Assembly (NCBI GenBank): GCA_032716605.1
Contig: CM064573.1
Location: 2,021,207-2,085,206 of the forward strand
Direction of reading: 5' to 3'
DNA: 64,000 nucleotides
Source of the DNA: Paralithodes platypus
Lineage: Eukaryota > Arthropoda > Malacostraca > Decapoda > Lithodidae
Each line of letters begins with the position of its first letter. Position 1 is the stretch's first letter. This document shows positions 53,424 to 64,000 of this stretch, piece after piece. Both the position numbers and the translations under genes were made by a program. The notes beneath the pieces are model-generated. The model was not told the DNA's origin. It worked only from the letters and a program-made list of their open reading frames with translations, and did not search any database.

Positions 53424-53526
53424 GGGGAGGTGTGTCCTGTTTCTGGTCCCCCTTCTCCCACGTGTTTAGCCCCATTAGTTTTGAAATTTCAAGACGTTCG
53501 GCCCATTAGTTTGGCGATTTTAACCC

Positions 53527-53590
53527 CTTTAGCTCCATTCTGTTGTTAATCTTTATTTTATTAATTTCACCACAACACCAAACGCCCCCA
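53527..53590 (-). mobile_element. SINE tail inserted in MITE A
   Basis: Minus strand TTTCATTGGGGGCGTTTGGT and GTGGTGAAATTAATAAA match the tail of the 50165 SINE. Flanked by GTTAA on both sides. Confidence 0.75.
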
Positions 53591-53670
53591 ATGAAATGTT
53601 AAGACCTATCGCGCCATTTAGGCGTCGAATGTTTCCTGGCGAGCAATAGCGAGCCTGTAATTTAAGACGA

Positions 53671-54127
53671 ACTGGGATCAAGGGAATGTTTTTTAAGCTT
53701 GATAGAGGTCTAGGGATCAAGGGAATGTTTTTTAAGCTTGATAGAGGTCTAGGGATCAAGGGAATGTTTTTTAAAGCTTGATAGAGGTCTAGGGATCAAG
53801 GGAATGTGTTTTTAAGCTTGATAGAGGTCTAGGGATCAAGGGAATGTTTTTTAAAGCTTGATAGAGGTCTAGGGATCAAGGGAATGTTTTTTAAGCTTGA
53901 TAGAGGTCTAGGGATCAAGGGAATGTGTTTTAAGCTTGATAGAGGTCTAGGGATCAAGGGAATGTTTTTTAAAGCTTGATAAATGTTTTTTTAAGCTTGA
54001 TAGAGGTCTAGGGATCAAGGGAATGTTTTTTAAGCTTGATAGAGGTCTAGGGATCAAGGGAATGTTTTTTAAGCTTGATAGAGGTCTAGGGATCAAGGGA
54101 ATGTTTTTTAAGCTTGATAGAGGTCTA
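53671..54127. repeat. About 39 bp minisatellite derived from MITE A
   Basis: GGGATCAAGGGAATGTTTTT plus TAAGCTTGATAGAGGTCTA, about twelve units. Confidence 0.97.
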
Positions 54128-54212
54128 GGGAGCAAGCTCAAATCTTCCCTTAGATGGGGATGTGTCAGTTGCTTGCTAGCTAAAAAAAAATATATATATA
54201 TATATATCTAGG

Positions 54213-54594
54213 TTAAGGGGGGTGACCTGTTTTTGTTCTGTTTTTTTCTATCTTTCTCTGGTTTGTATCCATTTGGCCCCATTCAGCCTACTGTTTTAAG
54301 ACGTTTATCCCCATCCAGGTGTCAATTTCTTACTGGTGAGCGGTAGCGAGCCAGCATATTTTTTTATTTTTGTTAGACAGCAGGCTAAATTTGTACATTT
54401 TTCGATAGAAAAATGTCTCCGGCGAAGCCGGATTTCTTCATATAATGCTGGCTCACTATCGCTCGCCAGGAAGAAATCGACACCTAGATGGGGATAAACG
54501 TTTGAAAATAGTTGGCTGAATGGGGCCGAATGGATACAAGCCAGAGAAAGAGAGAAAAGGACAGAAATAACAAAAAGCAGGTCACCCCCCTTAA
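54213..54594 (+). mobile_element. Foldback MITE family C
   Basis: TTAAGGGGGGTGACCTGT to CAGGTCACCCCCCTTAA. Closest in sequence to the 36659 copy. Confidence 0.94.
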
Positions 54595-54656
54595 GGGTAA
54601 GGCGAAGGTCGGTTTATAGGGGACAGCTTATAGGACACCGGCAGCGGGGGGGGGGG

Positions 54657-54658
<2 letters not shown>

Positions 54659-54717
<59 letters not shown>

Positions 54718-54718
54718 T

Positions 54719-54749
<31 letters not shown>

Positions 54750-54818
54750 CGAGAGAGAGACGAGAGAGAGAGAGAGAGGTGAGCGAGAGAGAGTTGGAGA
54801 GAGAGAGAAGAGAGAACA
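54659..54818. repeat. (GA)n microsatellite at the CR1 3' end
   Basis: Long GA tracts with minor interruptions up to the CR1 terminal decamers. Confidence 0.97.
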
Positions 54819-54822
54819 AGTA

Positions 54823-55490
54823 CAAAGGAGTACAAGGAAATCAAGCAACAGGAGTTCTAGGGACCCTTCTAGGCTGCTTGTCCTCCAAAACACTGAGGAT
54901 CAAGTGTCCAAACAGTGGTTTAGAGTGGGTAAGGGAACATTGGAAAGGGAACTACTGCCCTGCCCCTATCGTGGCAGGACTAGGAAGTTAGTAGGGGACA
55001 TATGGGTTAGTAACTGAGGGGGATAAAATAAAGTTATTCATTTACAAACGCAGTCAGTCGCGGGTTTGATGCGAGATATTTGTCTAGGCGGAATTTAAAT
55101 GAATCAACGGTGCTGCAGTCTATAACGTCTCGGGGAAGCCCACCATTCCACAAGTTGACAACTCGATTGAAGAAGAAATTCTTAGATTCGGGTGAGTTAA
55201 AAGATTTACCAATAATTTTGCACCCGTTTCCCCGCGTGTAATTAGATTGGTCGATAGTGAAGTACTTACTACAGTTCATATTGTCGATGCCTTTGATGAT
55301 TTTGAACACTTGAATTAAGTCACCTCTTAATCTGCGCTGGGTTAAAGGAAATAGATTTAATTCTCTAAGACGCTCTTCGTATGGTTTGTTCTTTAGGCTA
55401 GGTATCATTTTGGTAACTCTACGTTGAACTCGTTCTAGCTTGTTTATGTCTTTTTGGTAATAAGGGCACCAGCATTGAACGCAGTATTCC

Positions 55491-55494
<4 letters not shown>
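54823..55494 (-). pseudogene. CR1 3' copy inside a GA/CT tract
   Basis: Minus strand LLEYCVQCWCPYYQKDINKL to RLDKYLASNPRLTAFVNE is open except at one place (NLWNGGLPRD has one extra residue). The 3' UTR and about two terminal decamers follow. In the sense direction it is preceded and followed by CT repeat. Confidence 0.93.
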
Positions 55495-55535
<41 letters not shown>

Positions 55536-55590
55536 ATAATAATAATAATAAAGTTTATTTCCACCGACAGTGGTTATTCTTCTTACATAG
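55495..55590. repeat. (GA)n, (TAA)n and the AAGTTTATTTCCACCGAC repeat
   Basis: GA to 55533, TAA to 55553, then the dispersed repeat also seen at 33514. The same order without CR1 at 33.5 kb suggests CR1 entered the GA tract. Confidence 0.85.
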
Positions 55591-55724
55591 TTTTGTTTTG
55601 CTTTGTAGATGTTTCGGTGACAATCACCACGGTCGATCTGGGGATCCGCCGCTAATGAGCTCGTCCTGGAATCTTTACGACTCTGAAACTCTTTACAGGA
55701 CTGACCATGCCATTTTTATCGGCA

Positions 55725-55960
55725 ATAGCTCAGAGAAGAGTGTTGAGAGGGGTGTTGGAGAGAGAGGAAGGTGTTGGAGTGGCTTTGTTATGTGTGTTTT
55801 GTCTATACGTCTTCAGGATGTCCCCTGACTGGGTGCAAGCATGTGAAACATGCTAGGACGTACTATCGCACCCACTAAATGTCCGCCGTGGCAGGGATTC
55901 GATCCCGGGTCTTTCAGATTCACACGTGAGCGTGCTCACCACTTGACCACTTGTATTTAC
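55725..55960 (-). mobile_element. SINE-2, tRNA head, body and tail
   Basis: Minus strand: A-box region GTGGTCAAGTGGTGAGCACG, B box GGGATCGAATCCC, body TAGTACGTCCTAGCATGTTT and CACATGCTTGCACC, tail AACAAAGCCACTCCAACACC. Best complete copy of the family. Confidence 0.8.
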
Positions 55961-56003
55961 AAATATAATTATATACAGTTTGGGGTTTAGTGTTTTCAAA
56001 GGA

Positions 56004-56056
<53 letters not shown>
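56004..56056. repeat. (GA)n microsatellite
   Basis: Perfect GA run. Confidence 0.98.
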
Positions 56057-56061
<5 letters not shown>

Positions 56062-56114
56062 ATTTTGATTTTACCCCCGATGGCGAGTTTATGAGCAGCG
56101 CCCCCCCCTCCATC

Positions 56115-56298
56115 TGTGAGGGGACAACCCAATAGTTAAGGCGATACATACTGCTCAAAGAGCCATTATTCCACTGAAACAACAGCATCGTCGTCTGGTT
56201 ACATTCATATTTGTGTTTATAAATCAGGTTGGCATTATTCAGATGCGTTATTATAGTTTCCTCATTTAATTGTCACATGGTCTGTATATACGTATTTC

Positions 56299-56348
<50 letters not shown>

Positions 56349-57450
56349 CAAGCTTGTAGTGACTGAATTATTAATTGACAGGTTGTAAATAATAGCACTA
56401 CAGAACTAGTGCAATCGTATGAGGAGACTATTCATATTTTCATTACATCAATGATTATTGAGATCATAGTTAGCTGAATACAATTATTACAAAAATAGGC
56501 AATGGTATAAATCAACATAATACATAATTTAATACAGGCGGACATAATCATGATCCGGTTCGTTGTGCACTGGGAGCTAAGGTGTCTTGAGATCGCCTCG
56601 TACCCATACACAACGAACGTATTATAGTCTGCATGGTTGGTATCTAATTGAATATACTTAGTGGGTATTTCAAGAATGTCAGGGGGTAAGGAAATGTGAT
56701 TTGTATATTAGAAGACTGTGATTAACGAGACGTGTAACATGTGGAGGGAGGTGGTAGAAAGAGAGGGATCTCGTTGGGGGTGGAAGTTTCGCTCCCAGGA
56801 ATGTTCGTTCCTGTGGTATTTCAATAATAATAATAAAATAATAATAATAAGGGGACAACCACTGGTAAGGCAATACATACTGCTCAAAGAGCATTATTCT
56901 ACTGTAGCAACAGTATCGTCGTCTGGTGTTATTATAGTTTCCTCATTTGATTGCCACATATGCTGTATATACGTGCTCATGAAAAAAAAAAAAAAAAAAA
57001 AAGACTGAATTATTAATTGACAGGTAAATAATAGCACTACAAAACCAGTGCAATCATATGAGGTGGCTACAATTCATGTTTTCTTACATCAATGGTTATT
57101 GAGATCATAGGTAGCTGAATACAATTATTACATACAAGATGTGACTAATATTTCGAACTACATTAATTATTATGCAATAATAGTACGACAAATATATTAC
57201 AATCATATGAGGGACACTCCACATTCTTCATTACATCAACGGTTATTGAGGTCATAGTTAGCTGAATACAAGAGTCACATACATAATGTGACTAATATTA
57301 CCAACTACCGAAGTTATAATGGAATTATAGTAATACAAATATTTTACAAAGATGAGTTACATGGTTCAATTCTCTCATTACAATAATGGTTATTGAGGGG
57401 ATAGTTAGCGGAATATGACCAGTGGAGAAGTTTACATGCCGATAGTAATA
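56115..57450. repeat. Large imperfect tandem duplication with internal poly(A)
   Basis: GGGGACAACC..ACATACTGCTCAAAGAG, GTCGTCTGGT, CTGTATATACGT, a poly(A) run, GACTGAATTATTAATTGACA and ATAGCACTACA recur in order at about 56117 and 56848. The distal GGTTATTGAG.TCATAGTTAGC block recurs two more times (57240, 57390). Confidence 0.88.
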
Positions 57451-57695
57451 TAATATTTAGTAGGGTGTGTGGTTATGGGAGAGAGGGAGGGGGGTTGTAG
57501 GAGGTAGAGGAATGGGTGGGAGAGGAGGAGGAGTAGAGGGGGGGGGGGGGGGGGAGGAGGAGGGTACTCCAGGGAGGAGGAAAGTGTGAGAGGGGAGGTG
57601 TGTGAGTGTGTATGTGTTCTTAAACATCCTAGAGGGACCTACTACATATAAATAAGTTGTTTAAGGCCAGCGATAGTACTGAAGATAAATATGGT

Positions 57696-57727
<32 letters not shown>

Positions 57728-58620
57728 GAATTTCAACGCAAGTCTACAGATATCGGCAGTATCGCTTCATCGTACCTGACACAACATATCAATAAGTAGG
57801 GAAGGAAACTGTATACGTGCAATGAATGAATGAATGAATATAGAAAAGGTGGGTGAGGGTGAAAGAAGGGAAGTTTTTATTGGTGTAGTAAGAGAGAAAG
57901 TGAAAAAGTAGGAGCATAAAGAGTGTCGGGGCTTGACCTAACTTGCGTGAGTTGTTGATTTTAGTTTGGGGGTTTAGGGGAGGCACTGTTGGTATTGAGC
58001 CACATTTTCCGAGAGCCTCAGTATGGCACGTCAAGAAGGCTTGGAGATAAAAATGGGTGGTAAGGCAAAAGATAATTAATTTTGGGTGGTAAAAGTTAAT
58101 TTGGTGAAGTGAGATTCAGAAGCTCTGATCGGTCAAAAGTGGCATGGAGGCTGGGCTGTGGACGGCATACCCCACCGCCTCTACCAGTCTGGACGAATCA
58201 GATGAGTCTGGGTGAATTGAATATAAAATTTGGTAATGGAGAATGTTTTAATGATGGTCTGGCAATTTTGGATGGTAGGGGTCTAAAGTGGGGCAGCAAG
58301 GCATGGTTGTCAACTGCAGTCTAGAGAAGATTACACTGTCTTATGAAGAGCTTAAAGATCAAGATTCAATTAAGTTTAGTAGCAAAACAATATTCAGAAG
58401 GAAGATACTAGTAGTCCTCCGGGATGGATATGCCGCATATCGAAGGTACTTAATTGTAGATCAAACCATTAGCAAAGAATATTGAGGACAATTATGTTGC
58501 TTACATATGCAAGGGTCATGTATATTGGCTTGCAAAAGGATATGAATTGGCACTTAACAGATTATTTAAATAAAAGCTGTGTTAGAGGCTCAGAGGGATG
58601 TATATACTGTACATTGTCAA
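57451..58620. other. Unassigned region with poly-G and poly(A)
   Basis: G run 57539-57554 and A run 57700-57726. Two open frames (58109-58324, 58288-58485) have no recognised domain. They may be the distal end of an unknown element. Confidence 0.4.
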
Positions 58621-58793
58621 TCTATTAAATGAGAATAGCAGTGATAAGTAAAGAAATACTGACTGATATTATAAGTGTGACATGATCAATGAAAATATGA
58701 AATCGTGTAGAGGGCGTTACAAAGGGTTTAAGTGTGACCTTGTAAGAAAGAAGAGATGTGTGGAGGGCAAGGGGTGCATACTTATAAGGTTCA
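58621..58793 (-). other. Probable 3' UTR of the I-type retrotransposon
   Basis: Lies downstream of the ORF2 stop on the minus strand. No poly(A) or terminal repeat could be placed, so the 3' boundary is unknown. Confidence 0.4.
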
Positions 58794-61700
58794 TGTTTCA
58801 TGTTTACAGTACATATTATTGTGGGGGGCAAAGTTCTTGTGTTTTTTTAGTATGTTATTGATTACGTTATTCTTTAGCATGTATATTGCTTGATCCTCAA
58901 TTGTGGTTAACTGATTATTCCTGTATTCCCTAATCATTGGGCATTCCAGGATATAGTGCTCGAGAGAGTGTTTGTTGGGAGCTCTGCAAACCCTACATTG
59001 CCTGTGCTCTTCTTCTACCTGCCAATTCAGCTGCCATGGATAACAATAGCCAAGCCTTATTCTTGCATGTACTGAGTCTACCCACCTACTCGTTGTACGT
59101 TTACCATAGGTGTATTTGGTCGTAAATGCTACTTTATTGTAGTAGTTTATAGATCGGCTGGTATTATGATGTCTAGCTCTGTCTTCATCCACTCTTTCTT
59201 CTTGTGTCTTTTTAATTATAGTTCTCATTTGTTTCAATGACAGTTCAAGAATATGATCAGGTTCTTCTTTCTCTGTGGCCTCCTTGGCAAGCTTATCTGC
59301 CCTTTCATTGCCTGGGATGCCTACATGTGAAGGAATCCAGGCAAATTTGACCCCTAGCCCCTTCTCCCCTACACATTTTATCCCCCGTCTGATATCTTGT
59401 ACAAGGAAAGGATAGGTGGGTTGGGGGCTAGAGATAGCTTCCAAGGCCGCCCTGCTGTCAGATAGGATAAGAATATTCTTTCCCCTTCGAAAGATACTCC
59501 CAATTCCCATCGCTATTGCCACCAGCTCAGTTTGAGTGGAGGAGGGCCAGTCCTGTAGCCTGGATAGTTCATCGTCTTCCTGAGCAAAGTTGCCACCACT
59601 CATAATAGTGATGGCAGCTCCTGCCCTCCCAGTTACGGTGTTAAGTGAGCCGTCACAGTATACCTGATCAGTGTTCTCATCTGTCATATCTTCTATTAGT
59701 GACATAAAGTTTGTCTTCAGAGCGTAGGACGGGATCTCAGACTTTTTTGTGTCGAGTTGTGTCACTATAATCTCAATAGTGGCCTCTTCCCAGGGCGGAA
59801 GGGGGACACTCAATTGCCGGTCATGTGGATGGTAGTCTGTAAGCTGGGTGGGCGGGGTGGGGTCAGTCAGTTGCCAGTCACCGATATAGTAGTCTGTAAG
59901 CTGGTAGTCAAGAATGTCAGCAGCAGTTACATGTGGCCAGTCCCTGCCTTTTAAGTCATCTATTCTAAGTAGCTCCATTAGTGCAGTCTTAGGTCGTGTT
60001 TCTCTGTCGTCTCTCAGTGTTCGTATGCCTATTATCATATTTGTTTCTTTTATTCTATCAGTGATGGACGATAGATTTAACTCATATCTAAGATTTTTTA
60101 CCTTGACATTTCTCGGACATCCAAAAATAAGTCTCATGGCTTCATTTTGCAGTTTGTCAAGTTTTTCGATCTGATTAGCAGGTAGACAGGATAGAGCAGG
60201 TGCATGGTAGTCAATTACTGATCTAATATAGGCAATGTACATGGTCCTGAGGATAGTGATGGAGGCACCCAAGCCTTTCCATGACATTACTTTAAGGGGC
60301 CTTAGTCGTCTTTTACAGGTGGTCATTACATGATTAAATTCAGCATTATTACCCTGTGGTCCCCCAACATACACTCCCAGATATTTATAATAGTCTACCC
60401 TCTCCAGTACATTACCATGAAGATGTAGAGGCTTGTTACGATTCCAACCTTTTGTTATGGCTTTTGTTTTGTTTGTTGATATTACCAGGCCTAATTGGTC
60501 ACAAGCTTCTCCTACCAAGTCTAGGGCACGTTGCATGTCCCTGTGACTATCGGCCTGGATCAAAATATCATCAGCATAGCTTTCACAGATCACTCCTCTG
60601 GGAAATTTGAGTCTAACAATAATGTGCATTAATGTTGAATAGTATTGGACTTAATACTCCCCCCTGTGGTGTACCCAGCTCAAGCTTACGTACTTCAGAC
60701 TTTTTACCTTGAAAGACGACATATGCACTTCTATTGCTGAGGTATTCCTTGATCCAGCCCAATAGTTTACCTTTTACACCCATTTTCGCCAACTCGCAAA
60801 GTATTACATCCCTGTTTGCTACATCAAATGCACCCTTTAAATCTAAAAATACAGTAAAGTTACACCTATGGTTAGAGAGATATGATGTGATACAGGACAT
60901 TGTACTTCTGCCTTTGATGTAGCCATTCAAATGCGGGCTCAATTGTGACTCTATTTTGTGCAGTAGCCTATTAAGGACAATCCTTTCAATTGTATTGCAA
61001 TAACAAGAAAGAAGTGATATAGGTCTCATGGCTGTAACAGAACCAGCCTTGGGTACAGGAATTATGACAGCTCTTTTCCAGTCAGGAGGGATGACACTGT
61101 TGCGATAGCTAAGGTTAAAGAAATCCAGCAATGGATTGCCTGCAACCTCTGTCATTGCACGTAGAATGGGATATGTTATCCCATCCTCCCCTGGGGCACT
61201 ACTTTTGTTGTTGGATAGGGCTCTTTGGAGCTCGTAAGTGTTTATATCTTTACACGAGTCATCCTTAATGGCTATTGCTTCGTCTACTTGTTGGCGAAAA
61301 TCCGGCAGGTTGGGTCCTAGCTTATTCCTAACTCTGAGAGGCAGATTACTGTAGGTGGAGGCAGAGGCCCATTCATCCATAAGGGTTTGAGCATATTCCT
61401 GAGGGTGGGGATGTGCTGCAGCTTGGTTAGTTTTCCCCCTTGCAATATTTATTTTCCTCCACACAACACTGATGGATGTATCTTTATTTGTGTGATTTAA
61501 AAAGTCTAACCAGAATTTCTCCCTTGCTTTAATTTTAGCCTGATGGGCCCTTTGACCACAGATTTTTATATTTTCAAAGTTTTCACCAGTTTTATTACCC
61601 TTCCAAATTTGTGTAGCAGTTTTTAACAAATTGGTGGTATCTTGTACCTCTTTATCATCCCTGTACCACCTTTGCCAGATTCCACCCTTGGCATTTGAAC

Positions 61701-62605
61701 GGTATTTGTTTCCCCTATTATTTTTGTTTTTTTTTCTTGTTTGATTGCTGTTTGTTTGTTGTCTTTTTATGAGAGATTTGCTGTTCAGCATATCTTGTTA
61801 GATCTTGATAGAAAGTATTTATTGAGTTAGTCTCACGATATGACTCAAACCACTTACTCATTCCTTCCACAAATTCTTTGGTATGCTGTGGTAGGAGTTG
61901 GAGCCTCTTCCTCCCCCCATCAACCCGCCTCTTTTTAACATCTAGCTTAGTTAATAGTGCAAAGTGATCAGATAATAGTAAGTCCTGCTTGTGAACAGAA
62001 CAGGTACGATATGGCTCGTTATACAGACAAACATAATCTAGCCTGCCACCTAGGACATGCGTTGACTCCGGCTGTCCTATTAGTCTTACCTCATTACAGG
62101 AGTTTATATAATTTAACCATCGTTGACCATTAACATTAGTATTATTCCTACCTTCATGCGAGGACAGAGCTCTATGGTGAGCATTTAGGTCGCCCATCAA
62201 TAGAGTCTGTTCTTCATATAGCAGGTCAGGAAATTCTTGTGTATCGAGTGAGTTGCAACCTACATATATGTTGATTATATTAAGTTGGTAATCATCAAGG
62301 TATAACTTTAAAGATATATTTTCAGTGTCCCTACCAAAAGAACAATAAAACCTCTTTACAGGTATAGTCTTTTTTACATACGTAATCAAACCCCTGGCAG
62401 ATGTTTCAGTGCAGTTGTGTACATGGGCAATATAATTAACAAATCTAGGGCGAAATGTTTCATTAGCCCTGGTTTCTTGGAGACATATTACATCCACGTC
62501 ATGCAACATTGCAAAATGCTGAAGCTCTACAAAGCGTTGGTTAATGCCATTGATATTCCAACATAACACCTTTAGGCCTGTATCACAATTTCCTGTGTTA
62601 TTCAT
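58794..62605 (-). pseudogene. I-type non-LTR retrotransposon ORF2: endonuclease, RT, RNase H, zinc knuckle
   Basis: The likely start is ATG at 62605 (MNNTGNCDTGLKVLCWNING). EEP endonuclease: LQETRAN, MGDLNAHHRAL, GRLDYVCLY and LLSDHFALL (about 62570-61930). RT: APGEDGITYPIL, MRPISLLS, FLDLKGAFD (motif A, about 60840), LGTPQGGVLSP (motif B, about 60670), SYADDILIQA (motif C, about 60575). RNase H: VYCDGSLN, STQTELVAI, LILSDSRAALEA and IPSHVGIPGNERADKLA carry the D-E-D-D set. The C-terminus has CRVCRAPNKHSLEHYILECP, a CCHC-type finger. Only two frame changes are needed, near 61730 (A-rich run) and near 60630. Total about 1270 residues. RNase H after RT places it in the I supergroup; the exact clade (I, ingi, Nimb or similar) is unresolved. 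Confidence 0.93.
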
Positions 62606-62640
62606 TATCACTACCTACTTGGGTTTCTTCAACACTAGCT
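62598..62640 (-). pseudogene. C-terminal scrap of the I-type ORF1 overlapping ORF2
   Basis: The minus strand reads ASVEETQVGSDNE and a stop. The stop overlaps the ORF2 start in ATGAATAA. All upstream ORF1 is missing because the copy breaks at the CT/GA tract at 62641. Confidence 0.55.
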
Positions 62641-62835
62641 GAGAGAGAGAGAGAGAGAGGCGGAGGGGTGTGAAAGACAGCGTGTGTCTGTGCGTGTGTG
62701 TGTGTGTGAAAAGCAATATTGCAAGAGAAAAGAATGTAATAAAAGAAATGGGTAGGAGAGAGAGAGAGAGAGGCAAAGGACCCAAGGATGAAAGGTAACA
62801 AGTGAGAAAGAGAGTGAGTGAGTGTGTGTGTGTAT
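62641..62835. repeat. GA/GT simple repeats at the 5' break of the I-type element
   Basis: GA run from 62641 (CT in the element's sense), GT at about 62690-62708, GA at 62757-62773. Confidence 0.9.
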
Positions 62836-62922
62836 GTATGTATATATACAGTATATACTGTATATATATACTGTATATATACATATATTTTTTTTTTTTT
62901 CTTTTTTTTTATTTTTTTTTTC
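62836..62922. repeat. (TA)n and T-rich run
   Basis: TA repeats with CAGTATA, then a T-rich stretch adjoining the next fragment. Confidence 0.95.
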
Positions 62923-64000
62923 CTGGTCCATACGCCTTCTTAGTATTTAGCCCAGATATATTAGGCATAAGTAGGAGAGAGGGGGGTGGAGAGGGAGAAA
63001 TAGCACAGAATCATCCAAAGTGGAGTTTTTAGCGAACGTGTTAGCGAAGAGTTCAGCTTTGACAGAGGAAGAAGTGACAGTGGTGCCATTAGAGTGGAAA
63101 ATAGGAGGGAAAGACGAAGAAGAAAAATTGTTGGAGAGGTTTTTGGCTAGATGCCAGAAGGCTTGAGAAGAGCTAGAGTTGCATAGTTCAGTGCATTTAT
63201 TATTATTGAACGAATGTATGGCGAGGCAAAGAACAGATTTGGTTTGATTCCAGGCAGAAATATAGAAAATATGAGATTCTTGAGTTTGAATGCTTCCTCC
63301 TTATTGCGGACAGCAGTAGAGCAAGCGTGAGTAAACCAAGATTTGTTTTGCATTAGACTGAGAGAAAGAAAATGGAATGTATGCTTCGATGCTCGAGAGG
63401 ATTACCTAGGTAATATGCTCAGCACTCTGCGAGGGTCCCCGGCCACGGAAGCAAAAGTCATTCCATGGGAAATCAAAGAAGTACTGCCGAAGAGCCTCCC
63501 AGTCGGCAGCGCCAAAGTGCCACAAGCGCCACCGGCTGGGAGGATCAGGTCGCCGTACCGGAGAGATAGGACAGGTGACAGAGATAAGTTTATGGTCAGA
63601 GGAGCCCAAAGGAGAAAAAATATTTACAGTATAAGTAGAAGGGTTAGAGGTTAGAAATAAGTATCTCCGAAGCGATCCGGGATATGGGTGGGTTTCTGGA
63701 CTAATGCTCTAGGTCATTTAGGATAGAAAAGATGTAGGCTTGTTCACCAGGTTGGTCAGTGGAAACAGAGGAGAGCCATTGTCGGTGGTGAACGTTGAAA
63801 TCTCCTTATATGGAGTTTTCTGCAAAAGGAGAGATGTATAGAATGTGTTCCACTTTAGAAGTTAGATAGTCAAAGAATTTTGGATAGTCAGTAGAATTAG
63901 GGGAGAGATAAACAGCGCAGAAATATTTAGTTTGTGAGTGACAAGAAAGCTTTAGCCAGAGAGTTGAAAATTCAGAAGAATCAAAGTTGGGAACACGAGA
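62923..64000 (-). pseudogene. Jockey-like retrotransposon, endonuclease and start of RT, continues past window
   Basis: The minus strand reads, with stops and frameshifts, GDFNVHHRQWLSSVSTDQPG and LGSSDHKLISVTCPI (EEP endonuclease motifs). Then SRWRLWHFGAADWEALRQYF and SFSQSNAKQ..KSWFTHACSTAVRNKE follow, then AELFANTFAKNSTLDDS and the RT entry motif KKAYGP. It stops there in an A-rich and TA-rich run. The element's 5' part is outside the window. It resembles the jockey/BovB-like elements abundant in decapods and may be the family whose 3' ends are the J fragments. Heavily decayed. Confidence 0.8.

Larger units (their letters stand above)
53420..54155 (-). mobile_element. MITE family A copy with SINE insertion and minisatellite
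   Basis: TTAAGGGGAGGTGTGTCC to AATCTTCCCTTAGATG. A SINE tail is inserted at 53527-53590. The subterminal AAGCTTGATAGAGGTCTAGG segment is multiplied about twelve times. Confidence 0.92.

Noticed and set aside
58109..58485. Two overlapping short ORFs as a gene
   Set aside because: No recognised domain or codon pattern. Might be noncoding part of an unknown element.

Overview
The window looks like repeat-saturated euchromatin or intergenic DNA of an arthropod, most likely a decapod crustacean. The reasons are the extreme load of long dinucleotide and trinucleotide microsatellites, the mix of CR1-, I-, RTE- and jockey-like non-LTR retrotransposons, tRNA-derived SINEs, and very many short inverted-repeat DNA elements. 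The species call rests on general resemblance only. I find no convincing host protein-coding gene, no rRNA and no functional tRNA gene. Nearly all plausible coding sequence belongs to mobile elements or is retroposed.

The dominant component is one MITE family, called family A here. It is about 320-340 bp, with ends TTAAGGGGAG...CTCCCCTTAA, and has about 40 full, partial or nested copies on both strands. Several interrupted targets show that it inserts at TTAA and duplicates it. Three smaller families accompany it. Family B is about 210 bp with AGCCGGTATCACACGAG ends. Family C is a roughly 380 bp long-arm foldback that shares a core with A. Family D has TTAACCC ends, looks piggyBac-like and has long subterminal inverted repeats. 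Family A copies sit inside D, inside each other, next to B, and repeatedly inside tandem-repeat arrays at the TTAA of the array unit.

Layout: 0.2-1.0 kb is an inverted-repeat element full of microsatellites. 1.5-2.0 kb is an RTE 3' fragment with a target-site duplication. 2.2-8.6 kb holds MITEs, a 5'-truncated CR1 copy that runs into an assembly gap, and minisatellites. 9.4-15.2 kb is a near-complete CR1-clade retrotransposon: a 5' repeat region, ORF1 with zinc finger plus SGNH esterase, ORF2 with endonuclease plus reverse transcriptase, and a decameric 3' tail. 15.4-34 kb is a MITE field, including a 2.3 kb family A copy in which a 31-32 bp segment has expanded into a satellite. 34.5-39.2 kb holds macrosatellite, G-rich minisatellite and other arrays. 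39.3-40.5 kb is an intronless, frameshifted cold-shock-domain ORF with a poly(A) tail. 41-49 kb is degenerate AT-rich arrays colonised by MITEs. 50-57.5 kb holds CCTT/GA repeats, tandem duplications, two more in-MITE satellite expansions, SINEs and a CR1 3' copy. 58.6-62.6 kb is a long I-type retrotransposon ORF2 (endonuclease, RT, RNase H, zinc knuckle). 62.9-64.0 kb is a jockey-like endonuclease fragment that leaves the window.

Three patterns deserve attention. First, satellites are being born repeatedly from the same subterminal segment of MITE A and from one internal slot of MITE D. Second, truncated non-LTR copies repeatedly begin, and in two cases also end, in (CT)n tracts. Third, the cold-shock-domain ORF has an architecture I do not recognise. 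Many frameshifts in the retrotransposon ORFs look like one-base changes, several of them in short homopolymers, so some elements may be more intact in reality than in this assembly.
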